In this document: one piece after another, positions 15,330-23,417 of the stretch
How the letters are laid out: each line of letters starts with the position of its first letter
Position numbering within the stretch: the stretch's first letter is position 1
Assembly: GCA_900768815.1 (NCBI GenBank)
Contig: CAAGEE010000019.1
Span: 1-29,746 of the forward strand
Source of the DNA: Bacilli bacterium
GTDB lineage: Bacteria > Bacillota_I > Bacilli_A > RF39 > UBA660
Direction: 5' to 3'
DNA length: 29,746 nucleotides
Notes under the pieces: generated by a model
Told to the model about the DNA's origin: nothing
Seen by the model: the letters and a program-made list of their open reading frames with translations, nothing else
Databases searched by the model: none
Translations under genes and position numbers: made by a program

Positions 15330-16577
15330 CTATTCTTCTCCTGTATTTGTTTGTTCTGATTGTGAAGTATCTTCTACAGGAGTTGTATTAGTTGTTTTGT
15401 TTTCTGTAGTTGTTACATTCTTAACATGAACTACTGGTTGTTCTTTTGGTGCTGTTAAGCTAATGTTTAGGTATGCTTCTAAATCTTTTGGCTCAACATC
15501 ATCTCTTTGTAAAGCTCTAACCAAAGTTAAATTTTTAGTAAATCCTGCCTCTGTTGATACGGCAATAGCAAGTTGTTCTCTATCCATGAACTTGATTGCT
15601 TCTTCTAAATTACCAATATAAACAGGAGATGCTCCATCAACATCTTTAATAGTTCTGTTAGCGAACACTTCGATTGTTACACCACCTAGAGTTTTTTTAG
15701 TTTTTTCTGTTGGATGGTCTTGTAGAATTGGTCTACCTACAGCATCTTTCCAGTTATCCATAATATCAAATCCATTTTGGTTTGTAATAATTACGGCTGT
15801 GCTTAATAATTCAGGATCAAGTTTAGTGTTCATGGCACTTTTTACTTCATCTGGAGTTGATGCTTTTATTTTAATTCCGTGTCCGTTCAACACTGATAAA
15901 ATCTTTACATTATCTGTAACTGTAGATTTTCTAGCAATCCATTTCATAATGTACTTCATTAAACCACCGGCTTCATCAGAAAGTAAAGTATTACTTATAG
16001 GCAAGATTCCACCTTTATCAGTAATAGCGAATTTTTGTTGACGTAAGTTTGGTGATGTTAATTCTCCAATTTCTGTTCCCTCATCTACATCTACAAATGG
16101 TTCAATGCTATCTCCTGGTTCAAAAACAAAAGAACCTGAATTGGTTCCTGTTGATTGTACATCTGTATATTGTTTTAATGACTTATATTGTCTTTTTAAT
16201 TCATTGATTTCCGTATAAATATCTTGTGGTACAATTACCGCCATTGAGTTTTGTCCTTCTCCTGGTGTTGTTGTTTCTACAAGTAAAGTTCTTTCTTCGG
16301 CTGTTAGTTTTTTACCTTGCAAGTAATGAACTAGAGCTGTTCTTGATTCTACTTTCTTTTTTGTACTTCTATCTTCTACATCAACGATTTTATTATCATC
16401 TTTTATAGTATCTTCAAGTTCTACCATTTGTTCTTCTAAAACAATTTGGTCTTTTATTTCTTGTGCTTCTTTGGTCGCCTTTTGACCTTCTTCGATTTTT
16501 CCTTCATCGATTAATTCTCTTGCTTCTTTTAATTTAGCAGTTAGATTTCTTCTTAATTCTATTAATTTTTTATTCAT
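15330..16577 (-). CDS. Major capsid protein (HK97 fold)
   Basis: A 415-residue capsid protein with an N-terminal delta/scaffold coiled coil (about 1-70, rich in K and E), a presumed cleavage area before the core (near residues 100-115) and the HK97-type core, for example PQDIYTEINELKRQYKSL, FVDVDEGTEIGEL and FAITDKGGILPISNTLL. The C-terminal 40 residues (TTTENKTTNTTPVEDTS) are low-complexity and rich in T, E and N. They are unusual for the fold and probably exposed. The gene follows the prohead protease, which would remove the delta domain. TAGGAG precedes the ATG at 16577. Confidence 0.93.
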   Translation of the reverse strand: MNKKLIELRRNLTAKLKEARELIDEGKIEEGQKATKEAQEIKDQIVLEEQMVELEDTIKDDNKIVDVEDRSTKKKVESRTALVHYLQGKKLTAEERTLLVETTTPGEGQNSMAVIVPQDIYTEINELKRQYKSLKQYTDVQSTGTNSGSFVFEPGDSIEPFVDVDEGTEIGELTSPNLRQQKFAITDKGGILPISNTLLSDEAGGLMKYIMKWIARKSTVTDNVKILSVLNGHGIKIKASTPDEVKSAMNTKLDPELLSTAVIITNQNGFDIMDNWKDAVGRPILQDHPTEKTKKTLGGVTIEVFANRTIKDVDGASPVYIGNLEEAIKFMDREQLAIAVSTEAGFTKNLTLVRALQRDDVEPKDLEAYLNISLTAPKEQPVVHVKNVTTTENKTTNTTPVEDTSQSEQTNTGEE

Positions 16578-16592
16578 ATTCTTTCTCCTATT

Positions 16593-17201
16593 CTATATTT
16601 TTAATAATTCTATCATCGCATTCACTTGCGCTTTTTTTAGTTCTTCGAGAACTCTTTCTTCTTTTGATTTAAGATTATGAGCCTCTAGTGACCTTTTACC
16701 TACTTCACTTGTTGGATATGCTGGAAATGGTGTCGGTGAGATTTCTATTAAGTCAATATCTAATAAAGTTCTTTCATAGATATCTTCTTCTTTTAGATAT
16801 TCCCATTTATCGCCATTTTCTCTGACATAAAATCCAAATGAGACACCATCGACATCGCCTCTTTTTATTGATTCATAAATATCTTTGGCTTGACTACTAT
16901 TTGGAAGTTCGAGTTCAAATCTTAACCCAATGTCATCTTCAACAAGTTGTAAAGTTCTTGATTTTGTACTACCAAGAACAATATCCGAATTATGATTCCA
17001 TAGTGCCTTTATTGTGTTTTGTTCAAGGCTTTTAGCAAATGCACCTTTAGCTACTCTTTCATACCATTCATCGTATAAAAGTTGGCTCCTGTCATTAAAT
17101 TTTACTACATATCCTTTAATCGCCATGACATCATCACTACTGTCACGTACTTCTAACGACATTGCTGGAATATATCTAATTTCCTTGATCCGTTTGTTCA
17201 T
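16593..17201 (-). CDS. Prohead serine protease (HK97 gp4-like, S78 type)
   Basis: A 202-residue protease that matures the prohead by cutting the capsid delta domain and then itself. It shows VMAIKGYVVKFNDRSQ, the catalytic His (H70) in ALWNHNSDIVLG, the catalytic Ser (S121) in VDGVSFGF and the strand LIEISPTPFPAYPT typical of the family. I choose the ATG at 17201, which has AAGGAGG 8 bases upstream. An upstream in-frame ATG at 17228 would place that site inside the gene. It overlaps the portal gene by 26 bases, a normal arrangement in this module. Confidence 0.93.
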   Translation of the reverse strand: MNKRIKEIRYIPAMSLEVRDSSDDVMAIKGYVVKFNDRSQLLYDEWYERVAKGAFAKSLEQNTIKALWNHNSDIVLGSTKSRTLQLVEDDIGLRFELELPNSSQAKDIYESIKRGDVDGVSFGFYVRENGDKWEYLKEEDIYERTLLDIDLIEISPTPFPAYPTSEVGKRSLEAHNLKSKEERVLEELKKAQVNAMIELLKI

Positions 17202-18537
17202 CTTTACCACCTCCTTCATTATTTTCATCTATATTCTCTTTAGGATCATCATCTTCATTTGGAGGTTTGTCCTCCACTGGATTTTCTTTTATTTTTACTT
17301 TTTGTTTTTGATACTCATTCATTAAATCAATATCAATATAGTTTAATGACATATAATGTTTATCGCCATTTTTTATCTTGTCTTTATCTTCCAATTCTCT
17401 AACTTCATTGATAGAATAAATTCCAAGATTTATCATTTTTTCATAATATGCTGCACGATTCGTACTATCGCCACGTAACAAGGAGTTAAGATTAAACTTA
17501 AAATAATATTTTTGTTTTTCTATTTCTTCCTCTGTAAATAATTGATATTGAAGTTCTTGTTCCCAACTAATTAATAATGGAGACAAAGTATCTCTTACAA
17601 ATTCTAGAGATTGTTGCTCTATGTTAGAAAACGTTGCTCTTTCTAGGTCTGCTAGCATATGTGGTGGCACATTAAATATTCTTGCGATTTCTGCAATAGA
17701 AAATTTTTGAGTTTCAATGTATTGTGCATCACATTGTTTTATTCCTAATGACTGATAGTCAAGTCCTGCATCTAGTATTGCAACTCTATGACTATTATCT
17801 AAACCATTATTAAATTTTTCCCACTCTTTTCTAATGATAGCTTTGGCTTCTGGTTTAAGTGATTGCGGAACTTTTAACACTCCACTACTCATGGTTCCAT
17901 TTGCATAAAATTTGCCAGTAAACTTTTGACCTGCGATTTGAATACCTATTGTTTCCCTTGCTACTTCTATAGGACTTTTACCGATTATTCCATCAGTAGA
18001 TAAGCCTTTAATATGGAGTACAGAACTGTAAGGTAAGTACACTATTTTCCCATTTACTAATGTCGTTTGAACTAAATATCTTTTTAGATTCCCTTCATTG
18101 TCTTTTTCCATGACAACTTTTGTTACTAAAGGATTTAATATCCATAATGCTTTGGGATATCCTGTTTTACTCCATTCTATTTCAGCAAAGGCATTACCAT
18201 ATAATTGTCTATGTGCTTCCATTGTTTGTTTAAACTGAAATGGTGTCATGTATGGATTAGGTCTTGTTTCGATGAGTTTAGCAATTGGATGATCGTGTAT
18301 TCTTTTCTTTTTATTTCTTGTTTCCTGGTATAGTTGAAGTGGTAACATAGCAACGTGATTTGATAAGATTCTTATACAAGCATAAACTGCTGCAATATTT
18401 ATTGCCGTCGAGGTATCTACGTTTTCTCCTGAATAAGTTTCATTACCACCAATTAAATTAATTAGCCACTTATTGGGATTTTTCAAATCACTGGTATCAA
18501 CTTTTTCACTTCGTTGTTCTAGTTTTCTGAATAACAT
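17176..18537 (-). CDS. Portal protein (HK97 type)
   Basis: A 453-residue portal protein forming the dodecameric DNA channel at one capsid vertex. Family features are IAAVYACIRILSNHVAMLPL, RPNPYMTPFQFKQTMEAHR, LYGNAFAEIEW and the IARIFNVPPHMLADL region, with an acidic, low-complexity C-terminus (NEDDDPKENIDENNEGGG). GAGGTGG precedes the ATG at 18537. It lies between the small membrane protein and the protease. The length is normal for the family. Confidence 0.94.
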   Translation of the reverse strand: MLFRKLEQRSEKVDTSDLKNPNKWLINLIGGNETYSGENVDTSTAINIAAVYACIRILSNHVAMLPLQLYQETRNKKKRIHDHPIAKLIETRPNPYMTPFQFKQTMEAHRQLYGNAFAEIEWSKTGYPKALWILNPLVTKVVMEKDNEGNLKRYLVQTTLVNGKIVYLPYSSVLHIKGLSTDGIIGKSPIEVARETIGIQIAGQKFTGKFYANGTMSSGVLKVPQSLKPEAKAIIRKEWEKFNNGLDNSHRVAILDAGLDYQSLGIKQCDAQYIETQKFSIAEIARIFNVPPHMLADLERATFSNIEQQSLEFVRDTLSPLLISWEQELQYQLFTEEEIEKQKYYFKFNLNSLLRGDSTNRAAYYEKMINLGIYSINEVRELEDKDKIKNGDKHYMSLNYIDIDLMNEYQKQKVKIKENPVEDKPPNEDDDPKENIDENNEGGGKDEQTDQGN

Positions 18538-18547
18538 TTACGCCACC

Positions 18548-18745
18548 TCATTTCAATATTTTAGAAAGAACAAATCCGATCCATATTAACACTAAACCCT
18601 GTACTAATAATCCAAGTTTTAAGTCCATCAAATATGCAGCAATAATGATAGATAATAGTCCGAAGAGAACTAATATATCTTCGATATAGCTACACAAAAA
18701 AAGGAACCTGTTCTTGGTTCTCTGTGTTATATTTCTGTTAGACAT
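18548..18745 (-). CDS. Small two-helix membrane protein between TerL and portal
   Basis: A 65-residue protein with two hydrophobic segments (about 22-40 and 45-62), a basic N-terminus and a KILK end. Small proteins of this form (DUF1056-like) often occur between terminase and portal in phages of low-GC Gram-positive bacteria, and their role is unknown. I choose the ATG at 18745 because AAAGGAG precedes it by about 9 bases. The start at 18772 would overlap the TerL end without such a site. Confidence 0.65.
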   Translation of the reverse strand: MSNRNITQRTKNRFLFLCSYIEDILVLFGLLSIIIAAYLMDLKLGLLVQGLVLIWIGFVLSKILK

Positions 18746-18761
18746 TTCCCACAACTCCTTT

Positions 18762-20303
18762 CTAAAATCCAAATCCTTCGCTCATTATATGTTGATTTAT
18801 ATCTATCTCGCCATTGTCAATTCGTGCCAATGTGTGGCTTATAATCATAGCCGCTGCTGGGTCAATTCTAAATCTTGTTTTACTCTTATCTAGCATTTTA
18901 TTTTCATTAGCATCCGTTTTGGCTATAGCATTTGATATTGCCCAAGTTAGAACTGGATTTTTATTAGTAATTATTCTTCTTTGTAATACTAATGCCTCTA
19001 CATCTTTTGTAGGTTCTGACAAAGTAAGCATTCCTTGTCGAACTTCTACCATAATAAAGCCATCTTTTTCCATATCTGTTGCAAATTGTGTTGCATTATA
19101 TGGATCATATCCGATTTGCATTACTGGATATATGAGATGTAAATCTCTTATATATTTCTTTATGTAATCATAATCAACAACATCCCCTTCTGTGGCTGTT
19201 ATATAGCCTTGTTTTATCCACAAACTATATGGCACTCTATCTTGTTTTTCTCGCTCTAAAACTCTGTTTTTAGGCATAAAACTGTGTGAAAGCATTATGT
19301 ATTCCCCACTATCAAGCCTAAACTCGGCATTTACGCTTGTTAAGTCTATTTTTGATGATAAATCTATACCAATTGTGCAAGGATGTCCTCTTATTGATTC
19401 AAATTCAAATTCTCTGTCACTGGCTTTCCATTTTTTCATATCCATCCAGGCAACCTCGCCATTTACCCATTGATTTAGATATAATCTTCTAAATGTTGCC
19501 TCAGCAGTTGGTATTTCCTTTGCCCTAACTGCTAATGTTCTCATTTCTTCAATTTTTCTGAATACTCCAAGAGCAGGATTGGCAATATACCAAGTTTTCT
19601 CATCATATATGTCAGCTTCTTCTGGAGCCTCATATATTACTGGATAAAATGTTTTATCTTCCACAACATGATCTAGTATTTTTTTAGAATACTCATACAA
19701 CTCGTAACATATTGTTCCAGTTTCTACACCCGCTGTTGTAATACTAATAAAAAGTGGTTGTCTACGAGCACCTTGACTGGTTTTCATTAAATCATATAAT
19801 TTACGATTTTTTGATGCGTGTATTTCATCATAGATAACAATATGAGCATTAAATCCATCTTTTGTATTTGTATCTGCGGATATCGCTTTATAAAATGAAT
19901 TTGTTTCTAATCTCACAATTTTCTTTTGCGATTCCAATATCTTGCACTTTTTGAATAATGCTTTATTCATTCTTATCATCGCGGCTGCCGCATTAAAAAC
20001 TTTTGATGCTTGTTCTCTATCATTAGCACATGAATAAATTTCAGCGCCATACTCATCATCCATAAAAAGAAAATATACAAGCATTGCTGCTATTAACTCT
20101 GTCTTACCATTTTTTCTTGGTAAGAATATAAAGGCCTCACGATATTGTCTAGTTCCATCTTCATTTAATGTTCCGATTAAATCCTTTACTATTTTTTCTT
20201 GAAATTCCATTAAATTAAATGGCTTTCTTGCAAATTCTCCCTGCGTATGTTTTAAAAGTTTAATGAATCGAACCGCAGTATTCGCTTTCTTTTCACTAAA
20301 CAT
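18762..20303 (-). CDS. terL: Terminase large subunit
   Basis: A 513-residue packaging motor of the Terminase_1 family. The ATPase part has a Walker A variant LPRKNGKT (61-68) and Walker B IVIYDE (D159, E160). The RNase H-like nuclease has aspartates at D314 (GIDLSS), D400 (GYDPYN) and D481 (RIDPAAA). It pumps DNA into the prohead and cuts the concatemer. The protein begins directly at the FSEKKANTAVRF motif, while many relatives have some 40-50 residues before it. An in-frame TAA lies just upstream, so this short start is real unless the sequence is altered. GGAG is 10 bases before the ATG. Confidence 0.95.
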   Translation of the reverse strand: MFSEKKANTAVRFIKLLKHTQGEFARKPFNLMEFQEKIVKDLIGTLNEDGTRQYREAFIFLPRKNGKTELIAAMLVYFLFMDDEYGAEIYSCANDREQASKVFNAAAAMIRMNKALFKKCKILESQKKIVRLETNSFYKAISADTNTKDGFNAHIVIYDEIHASKNRKLYDLMKTSQGARRQPLFISITTAGVETGTICYELYEYSKKILDHVVEDKTFYPVIYEAPEEADIYDEKTWYIANPALGVFRKIEEMRTLAVRAKEIPTAEATFRRLYLNQWVNGEVAWMDMKKWKASDREFEFESIRGHPCTIGIDLSSKIDLTSVNAEFRLDSGEYIMLSHSFMPKNRVLEREKQDRVPYSLWIKQGYITATEGDVVDYDYIKKYIRDLHLIYPVMQIGYDPYNATQFATDMEKDGFIMVEVRQGMLTLSEPTKDVEALVLQRRIITNKNPVLTWAISNAIAKTDANENKMLDKSKTRFRIDPAAAMIISHTLARIDNGEIDINQHIMSEGFGF

Positions 20304-20304
20304 A

Positions 20305-20802
20305 TTACTCGTTCTCCTTTAGTAGTTCCTCCATCTCATCATCAAAATCATCTCCTGGCAGTTGCATTCTTCCTCGACTACTCGGTGTTAGTCCAAATTC
20401 TGTCATGAATTCTTTTGCTAGTTTCAAATATCTATGTGCTATAGATACTTGAGGTATTTGTTGCACATAACCAGATGGTGTTTTGATAATGGTGCTTTGA
20501 GCTCTATCAATTTGTTGCTCGGCCTCTTTATATCGGCTCCAGCACTTGCAATATGCTTCCAATGCCGATGTATCATTAACTTTTAAAAGTCCAAGGTCAG
20601 CAAGAATTGGAGCAACTCTATCCCATTCAGCCTTGGCTATTGGGTTATTTTTAATCCATTCTGGTGCTTCAAGCAACGATTCATCTTCTATTGTTGGAAC
20701 ACTATTTTCTAACTCTACACGTTCGGTTATATCTCTTTTTCCTGGATTATCGTTCATAACATGAACTACTGTTGGCTTTGGTTTTGGTCCTCTTACTGAC
20801 AT
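20305..20802 (-). CDS. terS: Terminase small subunit (P27 family)
   Basis: A 165-residue P27-type small terminase subunit. It begins SVRGPKPKPTVVHVMNDNPG, followed by APEWIKNNPIAKAEWDRVAP, LEAYCKCWSRYKEAE and a C-terminal helix ending in acidic residues (DDFDDEMEELLKENE). It recognises the packaging site and activates TerL. P27 subunits usually go with cos-type packaging and a nearby HNH nuclease, both consistent with this layout. AGGAGG precedes the ATG, and the stop is separated from the TerL start by one base. Confidence 0.93.
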   Translation of the reverse strand: MSVRGPKPKPTVVHVMNDNPGKRDITERVELENSVPTIEDESLLEAPEWIKNNPIAKAEWDRVAPILADLGLLKVNDTSALEAYCKCWSRYKEAEQQIDRAQSTIIKTPSGYVQQIPQVSIAHRYLKLAKEFMTEFGLTPSSRGRMQLPGDDFDDEMEELLKENE

Positions 20803-20818
20803 AACATATTCCTCCTAA

Positions 20819-22156
20819 CTATTCACTCATATTTTCTCCTCCTATAGCTTCTTCGTAGGTATATTCTTTACCATCACGTATTAAAATTATGTTTTCTGAA
20901 TTTCCTACAAATTGAAGATACCTTTTTACAATTACATCAACATATTTTTCATCTAACTCTATTGTGTAACACTTTCTACCTAATTGTTCGGCAGCAATTA
21001 ATGTTGAACCAGATCCTCCGAACGGATCAAGAATGATATCATCTTTCTTGCTTGAGTTACACATTAATTTGGCAATGAGAGTAATTGGTTTCATTGTTGG
21101 ATGTTCTTCACTTCTTGTTGGCTTGTCATTATAAATTACTGAACTATATTCGTTTTGACTATCAATAAGTTTCTGAAAGTATTCTACTAGTTCTCCTTTG
21201 GACATTTTCTTCGGATTCATTTGCATAAAATCATCTATAACTGTATCCTTATCTCTATCTCCATACCATTTGTGACTTGCGCCTGGTTTCCATGCATAAA
21301 GAATTGGTTCATGCCTCCAGTGATAATCTTGGCGACACATTACCATTCCGTTTTTAACCCATATCAAGCATTGTTTTAAATCAAAGCCTGCATCTTTCAT
21401 TGCTTTTCTAAAATTAACACCTTCAACATCACTATGGAACACATAAATTGGTGATCCCATCTTACTCGCTTCAAATGTTCTCAAATAGAAGGCAAATAAA
21501 AAGCGATAGAAACTATCACTATCAGTAAAATGGTCGTTTTTTATTTTCTTGCCATCATCAGATTCATAATCAACGTTATATGGCGGATCAGTAATTGTAG
21601 CATCTACTTGTTCATTACCTAATAATCTGATATATGTTTCTTTTATTGTTGAGTCACCACATATCAATTTGTGATTACCCAGTTTCCATATATCTCCAGG
21701 TTTCGAAAAAGGAACTTTAGGGATATTATTATCAAGGTCAAAGTTATCTTCTTTCACTTCATCTTTGACAAACATTTTTGTATATTCATCTACATCAAAT
21801 CCTGTTAGTTCCATTACACCAACTGTATTTAATTCATCAAGTAAAACACCTAACTTTTCCATATCCCATTCGCCACTTATTTTATTAAGTGCAACATTGA
21901 GTGCTTTTTCATCTTCTTTGGATAAATCTACAACAACACACTCAACTTCAACTTTTCCGATATCTTTCATTACGGTTGCACGTTGATGACCTCCAATTAT
22001 TGTTCCATCTTTATTGATAATAATTGGATCAACATATCCAAAATGTAAAAGACTATTTTTTATTTTCTCGTATTCAGCATCTCCTGGTTTCAATTCTTTT
22101 CTAGGATTATATTCTGCTGGTTTTAATTCTTCAATTTTTCTTTTTTCTATGTTCAT
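20819..22156 (-). CDS. ParB-domain / DNA (adenine or cytosine-N4) methyltransferase fusion
   Basis: A 445-residue protein. An N-terminal ParB/sulfiredoxin-like domain (about 1-95; YNPRKELKPGD and GGHQRATVM) is joined to an N6/N4 amino-methyltransferase. DPPY is at 190-193 and the AdoMet motif FGGSGST at 379-385, an order typical of beta-class enzymes. HPTMKP is at 352-357. No restriction endonuclease gene is adjacent, so it is probably an orphan phage methyltransferase that protects DNA or marks sites for packaging. ParB-methyltransferase fusions just before terminase are common in Firmicute phages. GGAGGG precedes the ATG at 22156. Confidence 0.92.
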   Translation of the reverse strand: MNIEKRKIEELKPAEYNPRKELKPGDAEYEKIKNSLLHFGYVDPIIINKDGTIIGGHQRATVMKDIGKVEVECVVVDLSKEDEKALNVALNKISGEWDMEKLGVLLDELNTVGVMELTGFDVDEYTKMFVKDEVKEDNFDLDNNIPKVPFSKPGDIWKLGNHKLICGDSTIKETYIRLLGNEQVDATITDPPYNVDYESDDGKKIKNDHFTDSDSFYRFLFAFYLRTFEASKMGSPIYVFHSDVEGVNFRKAMKDAGFDLKQCLIWVKNGMVMCRQDYHWRHEPILYAWKPGASHKWYGDRDKDTVIDDFMQMNPKKMSKGELVEYFQKLIDSQNEYSSVIYNDKPTRSEEHPTMKPITLIAKLMCNSSKKDDIILDPFGGSGSTLIAAEQLGRKCYTIELDEKYVDVIVKRYLQFVGNSENIILIRDGKEYTYEEAIGGENMSE

Positions 22157-22171
22157 ATTTTCCCTCCATAA

Positions 22172-22196
22172 GAAAAAAGCCGTATCATTGGCTTTC
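22172..22196 (-). terminator. Terminator-like hairpin before the methyltransferase gene
   Basis: On the minus strand AAAGCC (22190-22195) pairs with GGCTTT (22176-22181) across an 8-base loop, followed by more T. It falls after the stop at 22209 and just upstream of the methyltransferase ribosome binding site. Confidence 0.5.
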
Positions 22197-22208
22197 TTTA
22201 TATATTTT

Positions 22209-22682
22209 TTAACTTCTTATTGTAGTACGTTTATCAAGGATTTCCTTGCAAAACTTAAATCCTGCAGTATATCGTATGTCAATGTTATTTACATTTGCAC
22301 ATTCAAACTTTGTTCTTTTTGATTCAATATAAATGTACTCCTTATTATCAGCACCTATAAAGTGGGTTCCCCTTCTTAAATCTCGAACCTCATTTTCGAT
22401 ATCTTTACTTTCTTTTAAGTCTTTGACAACTGTTTCATCTATCTCATCAATTAATTCAATATCTTTCCAAATATCAACAAGGTAGTAATTTCCGTTATCG
22501 CAATCTTTACATGAGGCTTTTGTATTTCTCATCTCGCTATAAGCGAATATTTTTCTCCCCATTTTAAACTTTTGACCGACTTTAAGTTTTCTCTTGTTAT
22601 AAAGATTCGCAAGATTAATTTGCTGTTCTTGTTCTTTTATAATTTCTTTTATAATTTCTTTTGGAATTGTTATTGTTTCCAT
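22209..22682 (-). CDS. Phage protein of unknown function with one CxxC
   Basis: A 157-residue protein that I do not recognise. The N-terminus is a charged helix (TIPKEIIKEIIKEQEQQ), partly encoded by a short tandem DNA repeat. Then comes a beta-rich part with KVGQKFKMGRKIFAYSEM, a single CKDC pair and NYYLVDIWKD, then a charged helix and a C-terminal GTHFIGADNKEYIYIESK segment. AGGAGGAGG gives a very strong start at 22682. It lies between the HNH nuclease and the methyltransferase. One copy of the duplicated 31-bp leader element lies 24 bases upstream. It has no signal peptide or membrane segment and is probably cytoplasmic. Confidence 0.7.
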   Translation of the reverse strand: METITIPKEIIKEIIKEQEQQINLANLYNKRKLKVGQKFKMGRKIFAYSEMRNTKASCKDCDNGNYYLVDIWKDIELIDEIDETVVKDLKESKDIENEVRDLRRGTHFIGADNKEYIYIESKRTKFECANVNNIDIRYTAGFKFCKEILDKRTTIRS

Positions 22683-22705
22683 GTTCCTCCTCCTTTTCAG
22701 TCCAC

Positions 22706-22736
22706 AACATTACCGCGTAAAACACACAAAGTCCAG
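22706..22736 (-). repeat. Duplicated 31-bp leader element, copy A
   Basis: Matches copy B (25006-25036) at 27 of 31 positions without gaps. The 14-base core ACATTACCGCGTAA (plus strand, 22707-22720) and GTCCAG are identical. It lies 24 bases upstream of the ATG at 22682 and contains a TTAC-GCG-GTAA dyad. Confidence 0.7.
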
Positions 22737-22754
22737 ACATTTTTTGATACCCCC

Positions 22755-23177
22755 TTATGAAATACGCGATTTCATACACAGAGTTGGGCGCCGTTCAACA
22801 ATAGATGTCATTCTAGCTTTTGAGGGGTGGGGGCTATTGTGATCTATTCCGTTGTGGCATCCATCACACAATGACATAAGATTATTTATATCTAACCTTT
22901 TATTCCAGTCTTTCTTTACTGGAATTATATGATGTACCATATCAGCTTTCTTTTTTATTCCTTTTCTTTTGCATAGCACACATTGATAGTTATCTCTAGC
23001 TAGTGCTATTCCCCTTACTAACTTCCACTCGGTTGTCTTATAAAATTCCGTATACTTACTATCAGTTCGTTCCCTATTATATCTATTGCTTTCCTTGGTA
23101 TGCTTACTACAATATCTTTCTCTCGTAAGGCTCGTACAACCTGCCTTATTGCATAAATGTAGTGCTTTTATGGGCAT
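22755..23177 (-). CDS. HNH endonuclease of the packaging module
   Basis: A 140-residue HNH nuclease (HK97 gp74-like role). It has an N-terminal Cys/His cluster (C9, C14, C23, H26), the CVLC pair (66-69), the catalytic MVHHIIPV (H82, H83), N99 and the CDGCHN element (C104, C107, H108). Such enzymes nick DNA with TerL at cos during packaging. The gene lies two genes before terS. GAGGTGG precedes the ATG at 23177. The C-terminal 28 residues after NGID run through a G/C-rich stretch and look unconserved. It is the first gene after the structured leader and promoter at 23286-23410. Confidence 0.92.
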   Translation of the reverse strand: MPIKALHLCNKAGCTSLTRERYCSKHTKESNRYNRERTDSKYTEFYKTTEWKLVRGIALARDNYQCVLCKRKGIKKKADMVHHIIPVKKDWNKRLDINNLMSLCDGCHNGIDHNSPHPSKARMTSIVERRPTLCMKSRIS

Positions 23178-23285
23178 TTATACCACCTCGTATGTAAACG
23201 CTTCACAAAAGGCTTGAAAACGCCTTTATATCGCGTTATTACTTTTTGTTATTTCTTAATAGTCCTATATCGTCTATTTTTTGAT

Positions 23286-23313
23286 AAATAAAAAGGGAAT
23301 ATTGCATCCCTTT
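23286..23313 (-). terminator. Intrinsic terminator ending the short structured transcript
   Basis: On the minus strand AAAGGGA (23307-23313) pairs with TCCCTTT (23292-23298) across an 8-base loop, followed by TTATTTATC. It lies between the promoter at 23384-23410 and the HNH gene. Confidence 0.72.
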
Positions 23314-23377
23314 CATTTATCACGAATCTTAGGTCGAGGAGGACCAGAAATGAGTGGTAATTCGTGTGAACTACCAC
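23286..23377 (-). ncRNA. Candidate phage small RNA or terminated late leader with pseudoknot
   Basis: A transcript starting near 23377, 7 bases after TATAAT, would be about 92 nt. Stem 1 is GUGGUA (23377-23372) with UACCAC (23359-23354). Stem 2 is CACGAAU (23366-23360, inside the loop of stem 1) with AUUCGUG (23327-23321). The two stems abut with no spare base, as in an H-type pseudoknot. The long second loop holds a GGUC/GACC hairpin whose loop CUCCUC, within UCCUCCUC, resembles an anti-Shine-Dalgarno sequence. A terminator closes the RNA. No coding sequence of any size fits here. It may be a trans-acting small RNA or a cis leader that controls read-through into the late genes. I recognise no known family. 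Confidence 0.45.
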
Positions 23378-23383
23378 AATACC

Positions 23384-23410
23384 ATTATACAATATCTAGT
23401 TGCGAGTAAA
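23384..23410 (-). promoter_or_regulatory. Putative late promoter / small RNA promoter
   Basis: TATAAT (23384-23389) is a perfect -10 on the minus strand. The best -35 is TTTACT (23405-23410) at a short 15-base spacing, which is weak and suggests that an activator is needed. Three 11-bp repeats lie immediately upstream. Confidence 0.5.
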
Positions 23411-23417
23411 TCGCCCA

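Noticed and set aside
22758..22774. Terminator at the end of the HNH gene
   Set aside because: TGAAAT/ATTTCA forms a 6-bp stem but is followed by TAAGGGGG, not by T residues.
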